Positions 6,896 to 18,694 of a DNA stretch of 20,092 nt are shown one piece after another; positions within the stretch are counted from its first letter, which is position 1; each line of letters opens with the position of its first letter. The stretch is taken from positions 1 to 20,092 of the forward strand of contig JBBBWG010000637.1 of the NCBI GenBank assembly GCA_037176905.1, written 5' to 3'. The DNA comes from Azolla pinnata. Lineage: Eukaryota; Streptophyta; Polypodiopsida; Salviniales; Salviniaceae. A program made the translations under genes and the position numbers. Under the pieces are notes generated by a model. It saw nothing but the letters and a program-made list of their open reading frames with translations. It made no database searches and was not told the origin of the DNA.

Positions 6896-9655
6896 TCATC
6901 TTCCCTCTTTCAAACCAGTAAATATACACTGTATAAACAAGACACATATGCATCCTTTGTAGAAATACACACAAAAAGAAATGGAATGGACACGATGAAA
7001 ATCATTATATGTAACATTTTTCTCTTCTAGAGATGTTAGAGAATGTATTTCTGTTAGTGTACTGTTATTACACTCCATATCCTCCTTCCCACTCATCTGG
7101 TCAGTTACAGCATCCAGATTTGGTAGGTACCCTCTCTTCTTCATTGAACAGCATAAGGTCTCCCACTTAGCTTGAATTCCATCGTTTTGAGGGTGTGTCT
7201 TATCTCCAACAATAAACTCATAGACATTGTTTCCAATCTCCATCCATGCTTTCCCCGGCTTTTTCCATGCCTTACTCCTTGACCTCAGCTCCTGAATCTT
7301 TGATGCGATTTCCATGTCCTGGGCGTCAGCATAAATTTCAGCCATGAAATCATATCCTCCTGCATAGCTGAGATCTTGTTCTGATATTCTGTAGAAGGAC
7401 TTCTTGCCTACTTCTCTGTTGCCATGTGTTCTACATGCTGTGAGGAGAGACATCCATCCAGTAAGGTCTGGTTGGTTTGGCATGCATTGGAATAACTTCA
7501 TAGCATCCTCTAAGCAGCCTGCATGACCAAAAAGGTCACCCATGCAGTTGACATGCTCAAAACTGGGTAAAATGCCATATCGTTCGTTCATAAGCTGAAA
7601 ATATAAATATCCTGTCTCGATATTACCGGAACGACCACATGCTGAGAGAATAGAGGTGAACATAATACCATTTGGCTCTAATCCTTGCCTTTCCATTGCT
7701 TGCAGGCATTCCCATGCCTCACAGAAGCTACCATGTTCAGCATATCCAGCAATCATTGCACCCCATGAAATAACATCTGGTTCCATCAACTTATGGAACA
7801 CTCTGGAGGAATCTTCCAAGCTCCCACATCTTGCATACATATCGACTAATGCATTTCCTATAGCTAATTCTGTATCAGCCTCATTGTGTTGGACATAGTC
7901 ATGCATGAGCTTACCCAGCTCCAACGCTCCAATCATACCACATGCTTTTACCATGCATAACAGGGTCACTCTGTCCGGTTTTATTCTCTCTTGTTGCATT
8001 CTCTTGAAAAGGCCAAATGCAATTTCAATGTTGCCATGGGTAGCATGCCCCGTGATCATTGCACTCCATGATACAACATCTCTGTTAGGCATGTTATCAA
8101 ACACTCTGCATGCAGATTCAAAGCTGCCACAGCTGCAGTACATGTGTATTAATCCATTCCCAATCATTACATCTGATTCTAGCCCTCTTAGAATCACCCA
8201 ATCATGGATTAAAGTTCCCTGTACCATCATCCTTAGGTTTCCAATGGCCTTTAAGGTACATAAGAAAGTGACTTTATCAGGTTGTATACCTTCTTCTTGC
8301 ATCCTTTCAAAAAGTTCCAAAGAACGAAAATGATGCCCATGATACGCATATCCTCTAATAATGGCACTCCATGAGATCACATTCTTGTTTGATAATCTAC
8401 AGAAAACCTCGTAAGCATCTTGCAAACCTCCGCATTTAGTGTACATGTCAATAAGGGAGCTTCCGATAACAACATCCACTATAGTTGAACTTTCAATGAT
8501 ATGAGCATGCAATACCACACCCTCCAGAATACCACCAGAATCACCACATGCCTGTAAAAGATATAGGTAAGTTGCTTTGTTTGGCTCTACAGCTTCTCGG
8601 TTCATCTTTCCAAAGAATCTGAATGCATGGAGACTGTGCCCGTGGTGGACATACCCACACAGCATCACGTTCCAGGCCACTAAATTCCTGCCCTTCAGTT
8701 TATCAAATACATACTGAGCCTCGTGCAAAAACCCTCGCTCAGAATACATGTCGATAAGGCTACTAGAAACCACTGTATCAGTCTCAAGTTTGTTTCTAAT
8801 GATCTGGTCATGCACCATGATTCCCTGCTTTGAGGTTTCGGCACTACCACATGCCTTCAAGATGCAGGAAAATATAAAGGCGTTGGGCTTCACACCATCA
8901 AGATTCATTTTTTCAACAAGATCAAGCACAACATGGTCTTGGCCGTGTTGCATATACCCACTCAGTAGCGTTCCCCAAGTCACAACATTACGAACCCTTA
9001 GTTTTTCGAAAACAGAGTATGCCTCCTCTACGCTTCCCCCTCTGGAATACATTAAGATCAACGCATTACCTACAGCCAAGTCCTTCTCGAATCCATTTCT
9101 GACGATTTCATCATGGAAGAGTCTACCCTTTCCGATCCTTGCACTAGCACCAACAGCCTTCAAAATGCTCAGGAAGATTACCCTGTTGGGCTTAATGCCT
9201 TGCATTTTCATCCTAGCAAAGAGTTGGGAAGCAGAGTCGCCATACCCATACTGGCAGTAGCCAGAGATCAAAGCTCCCCAAGTGACGACATTTCTGACGG
9301 GTAATGTGTGGAACAAACGGGAGGATTCACCGAGGCTTCCACACTTACAATACAGATCGACGAGGGCGCTTCCGATGAAAATCTCGGATTCGAGGCTGTG
9401 CCTAAGGATGTGATCATGCAGGATTCTACCCTGTTCCAGGTCTCGGAGGTCGGCACATGCTTTCAGGGTTGCAGGGTATATGTATTTGTTGGGGCGGATA
9501 CCATGGTGCAGCAATTGTTCGTATAGCTTGTGGGCAGGAAGGATGTGTGGCGGCTTCGATGACCTCGGGGCAAGGCATGCACCTCCTTCATCGTGCCTTT
9601 CTTCTCCTTCTCGTTCTTCTTCAACATCTTCTTCAGCTTCTTCTGCCATGGCCAT
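6896..9655 (-). CDS. PLS-class PPR protein with E1 and E2/E+ regions, 919 aa (PPR2)
   Basis: This is a predicted organelle RNA-binding protein. After an acidic N-terminus (residues 1-25, E/R/D-rich, unlike a normal basic transit peptide), PPR motifs run from about 42 to 730. S motifs carry SALVDLYCKCGS (96), NALILMYSRGGS (197), SLIDMYSERGFL (299), SLIDMYTKCGGL (400), NGLIHMYCSCGS (500) and NALVDMYARCGS (601). P motifs carry VVTWGALISGY (123), VVTWGTLLSGY, LVAWNVMLCGY, VISWSAIIRGY, VVSWSAMITGH and VISWGAMIAGY. E1 is near 731-763. The E2/E+ region near 764-850 has the family signature KAWKKPGKAWMEIG, then VYEFIVGDKTHPQ, then KKRGYLPN. The DYW deaminase is missing: residues past about 855 do not match and end in a hydrophobic stretch (892-914). 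In angiosperms such E+ proteins edit by borrowing a DYW domain in trans. An in-frame TGA two codons upstream fixes the ATG at 9655. Confidence 0.9.
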   Translation of the reverse strand: MAMAEEAEEDVEEEREGEERHDEGGACLAPRSSKPPHILPAHKLYEQLLHHGIRPNKYIYPATLKACADLRDLEQGRILHDHILRHSLESEIFIGSALVDLYCKCGSLGESSRLFHTLPVRNVVTWGALISGYCQYGYGDSASQLFARMKMQGIKPNRVIFLSILKAVGASARIGKGRLFHDEIVRNGFEKDLAVGNALILMYSRGGSVEEAYSVFEKLRVRNVVTWGTLLSGYMQHGQDHVVLDLVEKMNLDGVKPNAFIFSCILKACGSAETSKQGIMVHDQIIRNKLETDTVVSSSLIDMYSERGFLHEAQYVFDKLKGRNLVAWNVMLCGYVHHGHSLHAFRFFGKMNREAVEPNKATYLYLLQACGDSGGILEGVVLHAHIIESSTIVDVVIGSSLIDMYTKCGGLQDAYEVFCRLSNKNVISWSAIIRGYAYHGHHFRSLELFERMQEEGIQPDKVTFLCTLKAIGNLRMMVQGTLIHDWVILRGLESDVMIGNGLIHMYCSCGSFESACRVFDNMPNRDVVSWSAMITGHATHGNIEIAFGLFKRMQQERIKPDRVTLLCMVKACGMIGALELGKLMHDYVQHNEADTELAIGNALVDMYARCGSLEDSSRVFHKLMEPDVISWGAMIAGYAEHGSFCEAWECLQAMERQGLEPNGIMFTSILSACGRSGNIETGYLYFQLMNERYGILPSFEHVNCMGDLFGHAGCLEDAMKLFQCMPNQPDLTGWMSLLTACRTHGNREVGKKSFYRISEQDLSYAGGYDFMAEIYADAQDMEIASKIQELRSRSKAWKKPGKAWMEIGNNVYEFIVGDKTHPQNDGIQAKWETLCCSMKKRGYLPNLDAVTDQMSGKEDMECNNSTLTEIHSLTSLEEKNVTYNDFHRVHSISFCVYFYKGCICVLFIQCIFTGLKEGR

Positions 9656-9761
9656 TTCTCAGTGCAAACAGGGGATCTCTCTGATCAATATGTAGGACTC
9701 CTTACACAAAAAGCCTGCAGATTTTGTCCTCTCAAAATCTAGGGTTTGCAACTGCATCATG

Positions 9762-9792
<31 letters not shown>

Positions 9793-9913
9793 CTTCTTCT
9801 TCTACACCATCTTCTTCGTTTTCTTCTTCTGCCATTGCCATTTCTCCGTGCAAGCAGGGAATCCTCTGTTCAAATATATGGGCACAAAAAGGCTTCAAAT
9901 TTCGTCCTCTTAG
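9637..9913. repeat. Duplicated PPR2 start region, copies about 95 bp, with CTT tract between
   Basis: On the minus strand, 9913-9822 and 9741-9637 are imperfect copies. Both read GAGGAC-AAAT, CTTTTTGTG, then a TTGCAC-GAGAAATGGC block and ATGGCAGAAGAAG. The inner copy holds the real PPR2 ATG. The outer copy starts a 79-codon frame (9898-9659) in the same phase as PPR2, ended by one TGA at 9661-9659. In the outer copy the matching codon is GGA. Between the copies is CTT x13 at 9763-9803, which reads as a poly-Glu run in that frame. Confidence 0.85.
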
Positions 9914-10588
9914 ACTCTCGCCTTCACAAAGTTTGTGCTATCGTTTTGCCTCAATTTCTCGTCGAATTCTCTTTTTAAGCGATCGATACGATGAGATGAC
10001 AAATTCAGCACAAGCATCACGTAAAGCATCAACGAGACAAGATCATGTTCCGGAGTGCGACAAGATGCTCTCAAGCAAATTCGAAGGATCCCTACTACAT
10101 ATTTGCATCGCATTGAGCTAACTCCATCAAGAAAATGAGAGGCCCATCGATAGTGTATGCATCGATCGGCTTCTTCTTTGTTTCTTCTTCACATATCTTT
10201 TAGTCAAGAGCATTGGGTCCACCAAGCTCAAGGTACCATAGCTCGTTTTGGCCAAGTGAAGACTCCATAGCTTTGTACCTTGTGTACCTCTAAATGACCG
10301 TTGTGGTTATTACAGCTCGACAAGACACCTCAGCACCAGTTTCTAACATGCACAAGATCTTCACGATCCGTTTTGTACAACAAGCCAGCCGTCCATGGTT
10401 AAAGCTCCCATAGCAGCATCCACTCTCTCCAAAGCTCAGGGAAGCTAATTAGGTCTATAAGGTATCTGTCCCTGAAGATTCTAACTTTTCCATCCCTCTT
10501 TACAAGATTCTGTATTGATCGGTACAGAAAAAGAGAAAGATAGATAGAGAGAGTGTGTGTGTGTGTGCGTGTGTATGATGTGTGAGAG
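9914..10588. promoter_or_regulatory. Divergent intergenic region between PPR2 and the MAP kinase
   Basis: This stretch separates two genes transcribed away from each other and should hold both promoters. TATAAGG at 10456-10462 on the plus strand lies 127-133 bp before the kinase ATG and is a fair TATA candidate. A GA/GT microsatellite (AGAGAGTGTGTGTGTG and on) fills about 10545-10570 in the presumed kinase leader. A weak inverted repeat (CAAGGTACCATAGCT against ATAGCTTTGTACCTTG) spans 10228-10284. No other gene is supported. Confidence 0.4.
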
Positions 10589-13443
<2,855 letters not shown>

Positions 13444-14972
13444 TAGAGAATGTATTATATATGCGTCTTAGCCGCTTCTTTTACCCGCATACAGCCAAGG
13501 GATTTGTGCATTCTCTGAGTTTCCCCTTTTACATAGCGAGATCTGTAAAGAAATTCGAGCTCACATTTTTGTCCCTTAATCATGTAACACCTGTAAAGAG
13601 ATGATGATTAGGTTTTGTGAATGTGTGAATATTAGAGTTTTGTGGGGCTCATTTTGTAGCAGGTGGCATAACGTAGCGGAATCTGATCCGTAGCATTGTT
13701 ATCCCAGTTATGGTGAGTTTCTCACTGGATTTCTACTGATTATAATGGAAAATGATTGTATATTTGGTATAATGGTGCTACTGACCAGCTTTGTCTCGGA
13801 CTGAGTTAATAAATGAAATACCTATGAAGTACACCCATTGTAGAATACAATATCTGTGAAGTGGGAATTGCATCAGCTCTACCATCTCATCTCAACTTTG
13901 AACTTATCTCAGAAAGTAGTTGAATCATATAGGTTCTGTTAAATTGCATTACGTGTGCAGTGGATGAGGGATCATGGAGGCTAGCAAAGTAAAGGGACAG
14001 ACGAGGATAATTTTTACCTATGGAGTATGAAATGAAGCTCTCGAATCAAGATGGTTTTGAAGCTCATCATTCAGTGCGCTAGATATTTCTTGCTGTCTTA
14101 TAACATCACTAAGATGATTCATCAAATTTCACTGTTCATTGATTGACATTGTTTTTATGGCTGATTCCTAAAATTGTTGACAAAGGAAAACAGATAAGCA
14201 AATTATCTGCATACACATGCCATAAGTGAAGGCATTGGAGTATTTTTGAGGGCAATTTCTCTTTTGCTTAGTCCTAGCTCCTCCACTTTTAAGTTTGCAT
14301 AGGTGTTTAGCTCGACTCTCATATGCAAAACATAAACTTCCAGTGTGTTTTCTATATTTATCAGCATAAACTAATCTTCATTTTGATACTAGTTTGCATC
14401 TTATAAAACATGAGATATTGGCCACATATGGTTTTCAAGAGTGTGCATCTCCTTTTCAATCGTCTGATCACAATTGGGAATCTTTTTTGCCATACATTGT
14501 TCTGGTTAAGATTCGATGTCTGACCCAAATGTTTGTCTGCCCCGTTAGTTCTCCCCTTGCTAGGCTCTTTCTTGTCACATGAATACATCCAGCAGCCTGC
14601 TCGTAAGCATGAATATCCTCCTGATGCATAAAGCATAGAGGGGAGATATTTTATATTTCTCCTCAATCCTGATCAATACATTTCCATGAGATTACCCAAA
14701 ACGGGCCAAGTTTCTTTCCCTCTCTTAACAAATCGATTCGGCACTGCATGTAATCAAGATTATGGGAAGCTGGTAATCGCCGGCCAGATCTATGGCTTAC
14801 GGAGGCCATCCAGTTGAGATTAGGTCTGAATGGATCACGGAAATACGTCCAGGTGATAGATCAGGCATCAGTAGGGAGATGAATTAGTCTAAAGATCACC
14901 ACCAGCTTCCTCGGACCCCCTTAGGTGATTGATTTGGCAACACGTTCAATCAGGAAGACACCTACAAATTTC
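13444..14972. other. Convergent intergenic region (kinase 3' end, PPR3 3' end)
   Basis: AT-rich, with no supportable gene. AATAAA at 13808-13813, 365 nt after the kinase stop, is a candidate poly(A) signal. Frames near 14361-14666 on either strand begin without good starts and show no known motif. Confidence 0.45.
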
Positions 14973-17220
14973 TCAGAATTGCTTTAGGAAAGGCCAAGGT
15001 TCAATTTCATCGGCCTCCGAGTGCACACCAGCTGCTGCATACATATTATTGATGGAGACATATGCAGACGTACAGTTCTCATCCAACCGTACTGATTGCT
15101 CAAATGCCCATCTCCCTAGTTTCACATTCATCCACTTGTGGCAAGCCCCTAGTATGGTTAAAAGTAATGGAAGGTTGTCGAAAGAGGAAGCCTTCTCAAG
15201 AAAATGATATGCCTTTTCAAAATGCCCTGCACGGACAAACAGATCAATCACACATGTGTAGTGTTCTAATGTTGGAGTGAGACCATGAACAACACACATC
15301 TCATCGAACACTTGTGCTCCCTCTTCCAATAGACCCGCATGACTACATACACTTAGCAAAACAAGGAATGTAACCAGATCCGGCACAATCCCTTCTACCA
15401 TCATTGTCACAAGAAGGTCTGCAACCAAATTTGCCTTACCCAACTGAGAAAATCCTGCCATAAGAGCAGTCCATGACACAATGTTCCGTCCGGGAAGCAG
15501 CTGAAATACTTCCTGTGCTCTTACAAGCTCACCACATTTAGAGTACATATCTATCAAAGCATTGCCAAGCACAATGTCCTTTTGCAATAATCCTTGTTTT
15601 CTAACCTTGGCATCGATATCTTCTCCAATTGTAAGAGCACCTACAATGCCACAAACTTTCAAAATGCAAGAGTACGTGACTGCATCTGGGGAGACTTTCT
15701 CTTCCTGCATCTGTCTGTAGCATTCCAAGGCATCGTCACCCAGTCCGAGTCCGGCATACCCTGTCATCAATGCATTCCACGACACGGCATTCTTGGATGG
15801 AAGCTGTGCAAACACTTCTTTTGCTTTTTCCACAGCACCACACTTGCAGTACATGTCTACTAATGTGTTTCCCAGCAAAGTATCATTTTTCAAAAGCCCA
15901 TGCTTCCTCACCTCAGCATCTATGTATTCCCCATGCTTAAGAGATCTTGCAACAGTACAAGCTTTCAGAATGCACAGATATGTCACTGCATCTGGTGAGA
16001 CTGGCATCTGCTTGAAGCATCTCATCGCTTCATCGACAGACCCATGCTGTGCATATCCTACCATTAGGATGTTCCAAGATACCACATTCGGAAACGGAAG
16101 CAGGTTAAATACTTCTTTGGCTTTTCCAAGCGCGCCGCATTTGACATACATGTCAACCAACGCATTGCCAAGGGTGATGTCTTTTCTCAGCCATTTTTGT
16201 CGTTTGATCTCAGCACCTATGGTTTCACCGATCTCGATAGATCCGACGATGCCGCAAGCTTTTAGAATGCATATATAAGTTACAGCATTCGGGGGAACTC
16301 CGTCATCCTGCATCTGCCTGAAGCACTTCAGGGTCTCATCCGCGAGCCCATTTTGCACATAGCCAGTCATCAATGTGGTCCAAGAGACGACATCTCGTGT
16401 TGGAAGCTGTTCGAAGCTTTCTTTTGCTTTGTGGAGTGCATTGCACTTGGCATACATGCCGACCAATGCATTGCCAAGGACGGTGTCCTTTTCCAGTAAA
16501 CCTCGCAATCTGAGCTCGGCGTCTATGGTTTCACCGATATCGAGAGCACCCACGATGCCACAAGCTTTGAGAACACAAGAAAACGTGAATGCATCAGGGG
16601 ATATGCCTTCCGCTTGCATCTCGCTGAAGCATACGAGGGCCTCATCCCCAAGCCCATGCCGGGCATAGCCTGATATCAGAGCATTCCATGGTACAGCATT
16701 CCGGACTGGGAGCTGCTCCAGTACTTCCCACGCTTTGCCGAGTGCGCCACACTTGGCATACGCATCAAGCAAAGCAGTGGCAAGGTAAGTGTCGTGCGGG
16801 ATCAAATCCCGCTTGACAGCATCGGCATGGATCTGTGAGACCTTGCCTAGATCCTTGCGCTTCCCGCACTGTTTGACGGCATTTAAAAGGCCTAGCCGAT
16901 CTCTTTGCGATGGCTGAATCCGTGGGGTGCGAGGCGATTCGAGGCCCGGTGGCTGCTCGAGCTTCACGAGGGAAGGATTAAGGCACCCATCAATCCATGA
17001 AGTTTTCCATGAAGTTTTCTTGGCCTGAGGGTTGCGCTGGCGAGAACCGCCACAGCTTCGACCGCTCTGCGAAAGGCGAAGAAGCAAAATTTTCACAAAG
17101 TGTCAGGTTGACCTGAAGCTGCAGAGATGGAGGTACCTGGCTGTGAGGATCGCCATGGCATGCGAGAGAAGAGCCTCCGAAGAATTCCGCCCACAGCTGG
17201 TTCGTTTTTGCCATGGCCAT
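14973..17220 (-). CDS. PLS-class PPR protein, about 725 aa, with a proposed 70-nt intron (PPR3)
   Basis: This is a predicted organelle RNA-binding protein. The main open frame (17096-14973, 707 codons) begins at GTG after a TGA and has no ATG codon before residue 160, so its start must lie elsewhere. An ATG at 17220 opens another frame. Splicing 17136 (CAG|GTACCT) to 17067 (CTTTCGCAG|AGC) joins exon 1 (17220-17137, 28 codons) in phase to the PPR frame at 17066. In the 707-codon numbering, S motifs start near 104, 206, 308, 407 and 509, and P motifs near 134, 235, 338, 437 and 538. One P motif (FKQMPVSPD) is three residues short. L2 covers about 573-608, S2 609-640 and E1 641-673. E2 stops early at ADEIEPWPFLKQF. 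There is no E+ or DYW. The N-terminus is basic and Ser/Gly-rich, compatible with organelle import. Confidence 0.85.
17067..17136 (-). other. Proposed 70-nt intron near the PPR3 start
   Basis: The borders are CCAG|GTACCT and TTCGCCTTTCGCAG|AGCGG, with a pyrimidine-rich end and CTGAC as a possible branch site. Removing it restores one frame from ATG 17220. A second donor 24 nt downstream (CTTCAG|GTCAAC) is also in phase but would leave a 46-nt intron, which is short for plants. Confidence 0.55.
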
Positions 17221-17244
17221 TCATCCATTCCATTCATGTCTGTC

Positions 17245-17279
17245 AGAAGAAGAAGAAGAAGAAGAAGAAGAAGAAGAAA
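17245..17279. repeat. AGA/AAG microsatellite in the PPR3 leader region
   Basis: About eleven AGA units lie 25-60 bp upstream of the PPR3 ATG. On the transcribed sense they are CTT, giving a pyrimidine-rich leader. Similar CTT tracts lie near the 5' ends of PPR1 (6341-6357) and PPR2 (9763-9803), and at 18343-18377. Confidence 0.9.
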
Positions 17280-17376
17280 GGAAGGAAAGAAAGAAGAAAT
17301 AGTTAATCACCAAAATGCCCCCCAATCATATGGTTTTTGTTTACTTGCTAGAAATGCCCCTGAGAGAAAAAGATCT

Positions 17377-17417
17377 TAGTGTTAGGGGTTAGAGGTTAGG
17401 GATCAGGGCTTAGGAGA
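17377..17417. repeat. Degenerate telomere-like 7-mer patch upstream of PPR3
   Basis: The plus strand reads TTAGTG, TTAGGGG, TTAGAGG, TTAGGGA, TCAGGGC, TTAGGAG in succession, about six units with 7-bp spacing. This resembles the plant telomere unit TTTAGGG in rotated, mutated form. It is 160-200 bp before the PPR3 ATG, so on the gene's sense strand it appears as AACCCTAA-like telo-box words. Confidence 0.6.
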
Positions 17418-17580
17418 TCATGTCATTTGTCAAGGAACTGGGAATGCGTCGGTGTGCACTTCATCCACCACCTGGGTAACTGCAAAATTTGCAAGTCCGA
17501 GGATTGCTTCAAGCTCGATCTGCATCCCACAGACTTGTCGAAAGCACCAGTTTTGTATGCACGTGTGCATGCATGTATGT

Positions 17581-17645
17581 ATGTAATCAATTGTTTGTAT
17601 GTATAGATTGTATGCATGTAATCAATTGTTTGTATGTATAGATTG
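17581..17645. repeat. 35-bp tandem repeat, 1.9 copies
   Basis: The unit starts ATGTAATCAATTGTTTGTAT; copy 1 is 17581-17615 and the partial copy 2 is 17616-17645. The shared 30 bases match. GTATGTAT words before it suggest growth from a TATG microsatellite. Confidence 0.9.
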
Positions 17646-17729
17646 AAGGCGAACTGATTATCAGAAATAAGTTGAGTGTCGTGCTCACACAATCTGATCC
17701 AAGATGAATAGATACTAGTGAGGATGGTA

Positions 17730-17972
17730 CTAGTAACTGATTAAGTTGATCGAAGAATTGTTTCCTAGTAAGGTTGATCTCAAGATTCGTTGACTGGTTT
17801 GGTGCTTAGAACATGCCTTTTTGCTTACCTTGTGCCAATCATTTGTCAACCTGACGATGGGGTTCCAAATATATCGTATGCCCAAGTACCTCAAATAATC
17901 AAACACAAACTTATACGCCAGGGTCGGTAGAACTTTGTCACCTTCAATGAAAACCCATTGAAAAGGTGGCAA
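17730..17972 (-). pseudogene. Possible LINE reverse-transcriptase relic
   Basis: An 80-codon minus-strand frame reads FVFDYLRYLGIRYIW, then RLTNDWHKVSKKACS and QRILRSTLLGNNS. Plant L1-type reverse transcriptases have a YLGIP block followed at similar spacing by a Trp-rich segment (WxWVLxKxxxKLxxW), then GRxQIL, which this resembles. The catalytic YxDD region is absent and no poly(A) tail or target-site duplication was found. The match is weak and from memory of family style only. Confidence 0.3.
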
Positions 17973-18341
17973 AACATTTCAAGCCAACGACCCTCACAGT
18001 TGCGATATAGCTATCCATGCACCGTTAGTAACATGATAAGATATAAACCTGTGTCAGGAATCTTAAAAATCGGTCGTCGTACAGGAGACACATGTACTAC
18101 TACAAAACGTGTCTTCGTTTCAAAGCCATGGCCAAAGGCAAACCCACCAACCACACAGTACAGGCCAAAGAAAAAACGCCTAATTTGCACGTAAAAGGAA
18201 GACGAGATTTCCATCTTCCGTCTAAAACTCTAGAACACCGTTCAGTTCCACGGATTAGCGTACCATTAATTCAAAACCTTACTCTGTACCCAATCTCTAT
18301 CGTCAACCAGCTTTATGGTGAACGTCGTTAGCGTTCATTGC

Positions 18342-18342
<1 letters not shown>

Positions 18343-18372
<30 letters not shown>

Positions 18373-18377
18373 CTTCT
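18343..18377. repeat. CTT microsatellite
   Basis: About twelve CTT units, followed by TTT. It lies about 320 bp beyond the NAC stop and encodes nothing recognisable on either strand. Confidence 0.9.
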
Positions 18378-18457
18378 TTTCATCTGCCCACACAAAGAAC
18401 AGAACACAAGTTTTTTTAAGAGCACAAGAGCGTGAAAGAAAAACGGAAAACACGAGG

Positions 18458-18482
18458 GCGTTGACCGCATCAAAGTCAACGC
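18458..18482. promoter_or_regulatory. Inverted pair of W-box cores
   Basis: GCGTTGAC at 18458-18465 and GTCAACGC at 18475-18482 form a perfect 8-bp inverted repeat with a 9-nt loop. Each arm contains TTGAC, the core bound by WRKY factors. It lies downstream of the NAC gene, with no evident gene start beside it. Confidence 0.3.
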
Positions 18483-18694
18483 ATGTGGAGTGAGCCTTCA
18501 TAAATGCCAAACCGACAGGTAAACGACAAACGGAATCTTTTGTTCATTATTTATCGCGATTGAGAGATAAAAGGAGCGGATAAGGACGTTCCTCGAATGG
18601 AGAACGACGTGTTACTACTGATAGCGACCGACGTCTCTCAGATCCGATCGATCGAGTGGTGGCACCATCGCCCTCACTCTGCCGGATAGCGTCG

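Larger units (their letters stand above)
17418..18694. other. PPR3-NAC intergenic stretch
   Basis: No intact gene is supported. It contains a 35-bp tandem repeat (17581-17645), a possible LINE relic (17730-17972), a CTT tract (18343-18377) and an inverted W-box pair (18458-18482). It should also carry the NAC 3' UTR near its right end. Confidence 0.5.

Noticed and set aside
9759..10121. Plus-strand poly-Ser frame upstream of PPR2
   Set aside because: It is produced by the CTT microsatellite; no domain follows the Ser run.
14361..14666. A 101-codon minus-strand frame between the kinase and PPR3
   Set aside because: It starts at TTG, matches no family I know and lies in the expected 3' region of two converging genes.
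17096..17096. GTG at 17096 as the PPR3 start
   Set aside because: GTG is not a normal plant nuclear start and directly follows a TGA; the spliced ATG model explains the frame better.
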